Shown one piece after another: positions 6,340 to 10,750 of a DNA stretch of 10,750 bases (positions are counted from its first letter, which is position 1; every line of letters starts with the position of its first letter). The DNA is from Methanobacteriota archaeon (GTDB taxonomy: Archaea; Hydrothermarchaeota; Hydrothermarchaeia; Hydrothermarchaeales; SZUA-236): NCBI GenBank assembly GCA_003695745.1, contig RFHW01000068.1, forward strand, positions 1 to 10,750. Direction: 5' to 3'. The translations under genes were made by a program, and so were the position numbers. The notes beneath the pieces were generated by a model. That model did no database searches. It was not told where the DNA came from and was given only the letters and a program-made list of their open reading frames with translations.

Positions 6340-7323
6340 TTACATCCCTTTAGACTGCGCTGGGCTCTCCCTCTGCCCGGAGGGCGGATCCAGCTCCGGC
6401 CTCACAACCCTTATGTACTCCCCCACTGCCTCCCGTGTGGTCCCCACCACAACCCTCCATCCCCTGTCTTTTTTCTCCAGAACCCCTGAGACCTCTATCA
6501 CCTCGCCCTCCATCGCCTGCCCTGCATAGGTATGGGTGTATGACAGGACCTCGTCAACAAGGTCATGGTCCACCAGATAGATGGAGGGCACATGGAAGGC
6601 CATGGACGCATCTGTCACCGTGCACATGAGCTTTACCGGGCCAACCGGTGTTGATGGTCTGAGCTTCACAGCATCATCCACAAGGAGGAGGTTGTAGATC
6701 GTTCCTTTGTAGACGCCGATGTTGCCCTTCCTCTTCTCATGCCAGAGAAAGTCCTCATGGGACAGCGCCCTCTCACCAGGGAACCGCTTCTCATAGTACC
6801 GCTGCCACTGCTCCTCGGTGAGGTTGCCGGCAAGCCCTGACTCCATGAGAGCCTCTCTTGCCCTGTGGAATTGGCGGACGCCGTAGACCACGAAATCTAT
6901 GTCTGAGGAGTCCCTGTGCATGTCCACGAGGAGGGAGCCTGTAACGCCCTTGCGCTCCTCAGGGACATCCTCCAGGAGCCTGCTCAGCCCCAGCGCCTTC
7001 ATTGCAAGGGGGTCGCCGGCTGCCTCTGCCTCCAGCTCCATGAGCCTCTGAGCAGGGCTGTAAACCTGCCGGATCGTCTCAGGTGGACAGCGCTGGAGGA
7101 GGCGGCCGCCGCGGAGGTGAAGGTGCTCAGGGGCATTCTCTCTGAGGTACTGGAAGGACTCCATGGTAGAGGCCACCTTCCTGTATGCCACGCCCCTGCG
7201 CATTCTGTCTCCCTGTGGATGTGGATAGTACCGCAGAAAGGCGATGTCCCCAGCAATGGCTGCGAAGAAAAGCCCTTTTTCTGTCTCCATAAAATCCCTT
7301 GGCCGGATAGCCTGCCGGTCCAT
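6340..7323 (-). CDS. Predicted archaeal nucleotidyltransferase (pol-beta-like fold)
   Basis: This 327-residue protein belongs to an archaeal family of predicted nucleotidyltransferases (I believe COG1665). An N-terminal domain (1-60: IRPRDFMETEKGLFFAAIAG, then RGVAYRKV) precedes the nucleotidyltransferase core. The core has Gly129-Ser130, then SSDIDFVVYG (139-148) with the metal-binding Asp141 and Asp143. The C-terminal third (about 225-310) is beta-rich and may be a substrate domain. The natural substrate is unknown and no toxin-antitoxin partner is next to it. I chose ATG at 7323 over TTG at 7329 because a minus-strand TATA box centred near 7350 predicts transcription start right at 7323-7326. 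It is divergent from the tubulin-like operon. Confidence 0.83.
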   Translation of the reverse strand: MDRQAIRPRDFMETEKGLFFAAIAGDIAFLRYYPHPQGDRMRRGVAYRKVASTMESFQYLRENAPEHLHLRGGRLLQRCPPETIRQVYSPAQRLMELEAEAAGDPLAMKALGLSRLLEDVPEERKGVTGSLLVDMHRDSSDIDFVVYGVRQFHRAREALMESGLAGNLTEEQWQRYYEKRFPGERALSHEDFLWHEKRKGNIGVYKGTIYNLLLVDDAVKLRPSTPVGPVKLMCTVTDASMAFHVPSIYLVDHDLVDEVLSYTHTYAGQAMEGEVIEVSGVLEKKDRGWRVVVGTTREAVGEYIRVVRPELDPPSGQRESPAQSKGM

Positions 7324-7344
7324 GTTCAAATCAATTTATGGAAA

Positions 7345-7357
7345 GGTTTATAAGACC
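7345..7357. promoter_or_regulatory. Symmetric TATA element shared by divergent genes
   Basis: GGTTTATAAGACC contains the palindrome TTATAA (7348-7353). Read leftward it is CTTATAAAC, about 27 nt before the ATG at 7323, fitting a leaderless nucleotidyltransferase message. Read rightward it predicts transcription start near 7375, giving a roughly 20-nt leader that includes the GGAGG at 7383-7387 of the tubulin-like gene. One element could serve both directions. Confidence 0.55.
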
Positions 7358-7363
7358 TCCGGC

Positions 7364-7375
7364 TTTATCTATAAA
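7364..7375. promoter_or_regulatory. Inverted AT repeat, second TATA or operator
   Basis: TTTAT (7364-7368) and ATAAA (7371-7375) form a perfect dyad around CT. As a rightward TATA box (CTATAAAC) it would start transcription at about 7397, exactly at the ATG, skipping the ribosome site. It is therefore either an alternative leaderless promoter or an operator overlapping the predicted transcription start. Confidence 0.35.
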
Positions 7376-7382
7376 CAGCTTT

Positions 7383-7387
7383 GGAGG
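7383..7387 (+). promoter_or_regulatory. Shine-Dalgarno site deciding the CetZ-like start
   Basis: GGAGG lies 9 nt before ATG 7397. The frame is open upstream to 7244, but that extension runs back through the promoter region and into the divergent gene. The site and the homology (MKTLVIGLGQAGGK) both fix the start at 7397. Confidence 0.75.
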
Positions 7388-7396
7388 ATAAATCAG

Positions 7397-8566
7397 ATGA
7401 AGACACTTGTTATCGGCTTAGGACAGGCAGGGGGCAAGATCGCTGACACATTCCTTGCAGACGATCGGAAAAGCCCTGTTCCGCACACCTTTGAGGCCAT
7501 AGCCGTGAACTCTGCCCTCTCAGACCTCACAGGTCTTGCCAACATCCCTGAGGAGGACAGGATACTCATAGGCGAGACCGTTGTGAAGGGCCATGGCGTT
7601 GGGGCTGACAACCGCCTTGGCGCCGAGATCGCTGAGGACGAGGCGGACGCGATACTTAACAGGGTCTCAAAGATCGGTGTGGCCGAGTTTGACGCCTTTC
7701 TCCTTGTGGCAGCCCTCGGCGGCGGCACCGGGAGCGGCGCCATCCCTGTTGTGGCAAAGCACCTCAAAGAGGTCTATGACGAGCCTGTATATGCCGTGGG
7801 GATCCTGCCTGCAGAGAACGAGGGCGACATCTACACCCTGAACGCCGCGCGGAGCCTGAAGACGCTTCTACCAAGCGCAGATGCGGTGATCCTCGTGGAC
7901 AACGGAACCTTCCTGCGCGGAGGCGAGAGCGTGAAAGAGGCCTATGAAAGGATCAACAGGGAGATCGTGAAGCGCATCGGGATCATCGCAAGGGCCGGTG
8001 AGGTGCGCGGCAGAAAGAGCGTGGCAGAGATGGTGGTGGACACCTCTGAGATCATAAACACCATGCGCACAGGAGGCATATGCAGCATAGGCTATGCCTC
8101 GGAACGGGTTTCTGTGAAGAAGAGGGGTTTCCTGTCCAGGCTGCTGTCCCTTTTTGTGGGCGGCAGGAGGGATCAGATTGGCAAGGCATCGCGCATACTC
8201 TCTGTGGTGAAACGGGCCACAAAGGGCAGGCTTCTGCTTCCCTGCGACTACCGGTCCGCCAACAAGGCCCTTATCGTGCTTGCAGGTCCGCCGAGCGAGC
8301 TTGACCGCAAGGGCATTGAGAAGGCGCGGCAGTGGCTTGAGCAGAACATATCAGGCGCTGAGGTCCGGGGAGGCGACTATCCCCTGCCGAAGAGCAGCTA
8401 TGTGGGCTGTGTCGTCTTGCTAGCAGGCATATCAAACGCCCCACGTGTCAGGTCGCTCCTTGAGCGGGCGAAGATCGTTCAGGAGAAGGTTGCCGAGGAG
8501 CCTAAGAGGGAGAGGGACATCGAAGCCCTTCTAAGCGATATTGACAAGCTGGGTGGAAAGACATAA
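7397..8566 (+). CDS. cetZ: CetZ-like tubulin/FtsZ-superfamily GTPase
   Basis: This 389-residue cytoplasmic cytoskeletal GTPase has a T1 loop GLGQAGGK (7-14) that is the CetZ form of the FtsZ/tubulin loop. NSALSDLTGLANIPEEDRI, KGHGVGAD (64-71) and the tubulin signature GGGTGSG (108-114) follow. LPAENEGDIYTLNAARSL (138-154) and the T7 region VVDTSEIINTMRTGG (213-227) with catalytic acid Glu218 also match CetZ. The second half retains GRLLLPCDY and GIEKARQWLE/EVRGGDYPLP typical of CetZ. A charged linker then leads to a C-terminal peptide DIEALLSDIDKL (374-385). CetZ proteins in haloarchaea control cell shape and motility, and the role here is inferred. It is the first gene of a three-gene operon, and the stop is 1 nt before the next ATG. 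Confidence 0.9.
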   Translation: MKTLVIGLGQAGGKIADTFLADDRKSPVPHTFEAIAVNSALSDLTGLANIPEEDRILIGETVVKGHGVGADNRLGAEIAEDEADAILNRVSKIGVAEFDAFLLVAALGGGTGSGAIPVVAKHLKEVYDEPVYAVGILPAENEGDIYTLNAARSLKTLLPSADAVILVDNGTFLRGGESVKEAYERINREIVKRIGIIARAGEVRGRKSVAEMVVDTSEIINTMRTGGICSIGYASERVSVKKRGFLSRLLSLFVGGRRDQIGKASRILSVVKRATKGRLLLPCDYRSANKALIVLAGPPSELDRKGIEKARQWLEQNISGAEVRGGDYPLPKSSYVGCVVLLAGISNAPRVRSLLERAKIVQEKVAEEPKRERDIEALLSDIDKLGGKT

Positions 8567-8567
8567 G

Positions 8568-9584
8568 ATGCTCTATCTTGTCGGTGTGGGAGGGGCCGGG
8601 TCAAAGATTGTTGACTCCTTCCACAGGAAGAATGTGGTGAAGAAGCTCATAAGCCGGATCCAGACGAGGGATCAGGAGCGTTTTGCAGGCATAGCGGCAG
8701 ACACCTCTGAAAAGATAAAGGCCCTTTCAAACATCCCGCCTGAGCACACGGTGATGATAGGCAAAAGCAGGGTAAAGGGACACGGCACCGGTGTGGACGT
8801 CTCGCTGGGACAGCGCATCGCCAAGGAGGAGCTGGGGCTTGTGATGAACCTCCTTCGAAAGACCGTGTCTGAGAAGCCCTGGGCGGTGGTGATCTTTGCA
8901 GGGCTTGGAGGCGGGACAGGGACAGGCGCCGCCCCGTTGATCGCCCGGAAGATAAAGGACACCTACCGGTGCAAGACCCTTGGCGTCTTCATCCTGCCCT
9001 CATCTGGCGAGGGGAGGGTGTATCAGAAAAACGCCTATGAGAACCTTGAGAAGGTGGCTGCAAGCGTGGACGGCTCCCTCTTCTTCGACAACAACGTGCT
9101 CACAGAGAAGGGTGAGGACATCCTTGCAGCCCATCAGATCCTGAACCAGCATATCCAGAGCTTCTTCCGTCTGGTGGATGAGGGTTTTCTGGAGCGGTGC
9201 TTCGGAAATTGGTCCACCGCAGGGTACTGTCGGCTTGACTCGGACCATGTGTCTGTGAAGGAGGTGGTGGAAAGGATACTCAGGGACCACATCTATCTGA
9301 GGTTCAACATGGAGCGGATCAGGAAGATGGTCTTTATAGCGCGAGGCGACCTTGACGCCCTCTTCGGCCACGACTTCGCCCAGGGATGGGCCAAGAACAA
9401 ATTCGGAGTGGACCTTGAATACCAGTTCTACGGGGACACAGGCGCGAGGGGCGTGGAGACCGGGCTTCTCATAGTTGGAACGAAGGATTTAAATGGTAGA
9501 TTCGATGATATAAAAGAGGTGAAGGGCGCCGGACAGGCCTCTGAGCTGGAGGCGCTGCTGAAGGACATAACCCCCATATTCTAA
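8568..9584 (+). CDS. Divergent tubulin/FtsZ-superfamily protein, probable partner of the CetZ-like protein
   Basis: This 338-residue paralogue of the upstream protein has T1 GVGGAGSKIVDSF (6-18, closer to FtsZ in GGAG), VKGHGTGVD (69-77), GGGTGTG (114-120), LPSSGEGRVYQKNAYENL (144-160) and FFDNNVL (172-178). GTP binding should therefore be intact. Against its neighbour it lacks about 17 residues between the conserved Asn193 and Val203-Asp204. No acid occurs at the position of the neighbour's catalytic Glu218, and the H8 region reads GFLERCFGNWSTAGY. The C-terminal domain is more diverged, and the end SELEALLKDITPIF resembles the neighbour's tail. ATG 8568 was chosen over an upstream in-frame start at 8541 because T1 begins right after it. 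Likely a poorly hydrolysing subunit (inference). Confidence 0.85.
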   Translation: MLYLVGVGGAGSKIVDSFHRKNVVKKLISRIQTRDQERFAGIAADTSEKIKALSNIPPEHTVMIGKSRVKGHGTGVDVSLGQRIAKEELGLVMNLLRKTVSEKPWAVVIFAGLGGGTGTGAAPLIARKIKDTYRCKTLGVFILPSSGEGRVYQKNAYENLEKVAASVDGSLFFDNNVLTEKGEDILAAHQILNQHIQSFFRLVDEGFLERCFGNWSTAGYCRLDSDHVSVKEVVERILRDHIYLRFNMERIRKMVFIARGDLDALFGHDFAQGWAKNKFGVDLEYQFYGDTGARGVETGLLIVGTKDLNGRFDDIKEVKGAGQASELEALLKDITPIF

Positions 9585-9589
9585 GGAGG
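9583..9589 (+). promoter_or_regulatory. Strong Shine-Dalgarno site of the membrane-anchored protein
   Basis: AAGGAGG overlaps the TAA stop of the preceding gene and lies 8 nt before ATG 9598. It selects that start over the out-of-frame ATG at 9591. It is the strongest ribosome site in the operon. Confidence 0.75.
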
Positions 9590-9597
9590 AATGAGCG

Positions 9598-10422
9598 ATG
9601 AACTATCAGGTTAGGATGCTGCTGACCCTGTCAGTTGTGTTGCTTGTCTCGATTGGCCTTTCCAATGCCGTTGAGAACGACTATCTCGCTGTTTCAGGGC
9701 AGCCCAAGATCACCCATACAGAGAAGATATACTCTGGCGACCCCTATGCCGCGGAGGTGAAGCTTGTGAGGGTGGGGATCATACCGAGGGAGGCGACTCT
9801 CAACGTCTCCACAGGCTCTGTGAACCCCATCATAAAGCTGAAGGTGGACGGCGGTGATGAGCAGACCTACACCTCCCAGTCGGTCATCCTGCCCCTGCCG
9901 CCGGATGGTGTGAGCGAGATAGAGGTGAAGATATCGGGCAACGCCCCCACCGTCACAACCGACAGGGAGGTGGAGATGTTCTCCATAAGCACCTATGTGG
10001 TCTATGATGATATGAACAAGGGGGATCAGCTGGAGATTGAAAGGAGCCTTAAGGTGACCAACCCTGAGATCGAGGATGCCCTGAGGTCCATTGCAGAGGC
10101 CAAGAGCAGGCTTATGGAGGCTGAGACAGCTATCTCGGATCTGAAGTCCCAGAACATTGACACCACCTCTCTTGAATCCCGGCTTGAGATCGCCAGGGAC
10201 ACCATCAGGGATGCCGAGCTTTCAAAGGAGAGGGGATACCCTATTGAGGCTAAGAGGCAGGCTGACAACGCCGTGAAGTCCCTTGAGGGCATAATCCAGG
10301 ATGCCTCGGCCAGATCCAAAACCGTCTATGACATAAAGAAATACGCCGCCATTGCGGTGGCGGTCATTGTCGCTATCATCGGCATCTCTGTGCTGAGGCG
10401 CAAGCGAGAGGAGCTGGGCTAA
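9598..10422 (+). CDS. Secreted, C-terminally anchored surface protein with helical stalk
   Basis: I do not recognise a named family, though the layout resembles archaeal COG1361/S-layer-related surface proteins. A signal peptide is visible (basic start, hydrophobic 7-22, likely cut after SNA at 24). A beta-rich domain covers about 28-155 with one N-glycosylation sequon (NVS, 69-71). A charged, Ala/Glu/Arg/Lys-rich helix (about 156-245) includes AEAKSRLMEAETAISDLKSQ, and SLESRLEIARDTIRDAE suggests a coiled-coil stalk. One membrane helix (249-266) and a short basic cytoplasmic tail RRKREELG close the protein. The bulk therefore lies outside the cell with only about 8 residues inside. It is the third gene of the tubulin-like operon, 13 nt after the second, with a strong ribosome site. 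Topology is well supported and a link to the cytoskeletal proteins is inferred from the operon. Confidence 0.78.
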   Translation: MNYQVRMLLTLSVVLLVSIGLSNAVENDYLAVSGQPKITHTEKIYSGDPYAAEVKLVRVGIIPREATLNVSTGSVNPIIKLKVDGGDEQTYTSQSVILPLPPDGVSEIEVKISGNAPTVTTDREVEMFSISTYVVYDDMNKGDQLEIERSLKVTNPEIEDALRSIAEAKSRLMEAETAISDLKSQNIDTTSLESRLEIARDTIRDAELSKERGYPIEAKRQADNAVKSLEGIIQDASARSKTVYDIKKYAAIAVAVIVAIIGISVLRRKREELG

Positions 10423-10500
10423 AGCATACGACGGGTCTGTAGACTGGGGCGGCGAATGCAAAAACTTGTAGGGGCCGCGCAAGGAGGTTTCACGGTCACC

Positions 10501-10508
10501 TATATATA
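10501..10508 (+). promoter_or_regulatory. TATA box for the terminal isomerase-like gene
   Basis: TATATATA is centred 30 nt before ATG 10535, matching a leaderless start there. The in-frame ATG at 10517 is only about 12 nt from this box and would lie upstream of the predicted transcription start. Confidence 0.6.
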
Positions 10509-10534
10509 CCACCCTGATGGAAAGCCCCTTTAAT

Positions 10535-10750
10535 ATGAATGTCATCGCAGCCTCTACACTGGCCTTTCTCACAAAACCCCTCTCCGAGGCAATAGAAGAT
10601 GTGGCAGCGCTCGGGTTCAGGGGTATCGAGATATACTATGAAGGGGCTCATGCCCTCTCTGAAAGAGAGCTCAGGGACCTGCTGTCGCCCTATGACCTCA
10701 GACCCTTTCTCCACGCCCCCTTCTCAGACCTGAACCTGGCAAGCTTCAAC
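10535..10750 (+). CDS. Sugar phosphate isomerase/epimerase-like TIM barrel (partial, runs off right edge)
   Basis: Only the first 72 residues are present. They start MNVIAASTLAFLTKPLSEAI and continue with a first beta-alpha unit ending GFRGIEIYYEG. The second strand PFLHAPFSDLNLASFN is the typical barrel strand of AP endonuclease-2/xylose isomerase-like proteins (COG1082), in which the His and nearby acids line the active site. The family includes sugar epimerases, isomerases and endonuclease IV. The N-terminal fragment cannot separate these, but HAPFSDLN is what I associate with the archaeal uncharacterised sugar phosphate isomerase group. ATG 10535 was chosen from TATA spacing, with 10517 as the alternative. 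It follows the operon after a 112-nt gap and is probably a separate transcript. Confidence 0.8.
   Translation, partial: MNVIAASTLAFLTKPLSEAIEDVAALGFRGIEIYYEGAHALSERELRDLLSPYDLRPFLHAPFSDLNLASFN

Noticed and set aside
6469..6474. T6 tract as a terminator for the rubredoxin-like gene
   Set aside because: It lies about 160 nt downstream, inside the nucleotidyltransferase gene, where it encodes two lysines. There is no stem upstream of it.
7244..7396. N-terminal extension of the CetZ-like protein
   Set aside because: The extension reads through the promoter region and into the divergent gene. The ribosome site and the conserved MKTLVIGLGQAGGK start place the true start at 7397.
1..10750. tRNA, rRNA, CRISPR repeats or transposon ends
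   Set aside because: I read the gaps on both strands and saw no cloverleaf, no regularly spaced repeats, and no paired terminal repeats with a transposase.

Overview
The window looks archaeal, from a euryarchaeon. It has an archaeal-type threonyl-tRNA synthetase with its own N-terminal editing domain, the box C/D RNP pair Nop5 and fibrillarin, a dUTPase of the dCTP-deaminase fold, a CetZ-like tubulin, and TATA boxes about 25-30 nt before start codons, which suggests leaderless mRNAs. GC is high and arginine is mostly AGG/CGC/CGG. A methanogen-related lineage (Methanosarcinales or a neighbour) is my guess. It rests on gene content only and is weakly held.

Layout. Positions 1-195 hold the end of an unidentified reading frame in a visibly AT-richer stretch. 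A mostly empty gap of about 230 nt follows. An Mth938-like (DUF498) gene reads leftward (767-423) and is divergent from a tight five-gene rightward operon (906-6067): thrS, a GT-C membrane glycosyltransferase, dut, nop5, flpA. Members overlap by 4 nt or are 2-23 nt apart. A 50-residue Cys-rich rubredoxin-like protein (6153-6305) has its own TATA box and converges on a leftward predicted nucleotidyltransferase (7323-6340).

The right part is the most interesting. A short divergent promoter region (about 7324-7396) separates the nucleotidyltransferase from a three-gene rightward operon. Its genes are a CetZ-like tubulin homologue with all GTPase motifs (7397-8566), a second divergent tubulin/FtsZ homologue starting 1 nt later (8568-9584), and a secreted, C-terminally membrane-anchored protein with a helical stalk (9598-10422). 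The second tubulin-like protein keeps the nucleotide-binding loops but lacks about 17 residues around H7/T7, including the expected catalytic acid. Both proteins end in a similar short peptide (EALLxDI). This looks like a two-component tubulin-family polymer, with one GTPase-competent subunit and one probably defective. The operon also encodes a cell-surface membrane protein.

The window ends in the first 72 codons of a sugar phosphate isomerase/AP endonuclease-2 fold protein with its own TATA box. I saw no tRNA, rRNA, CRISPR array, insertion sequence or clear oligo-T terminator.
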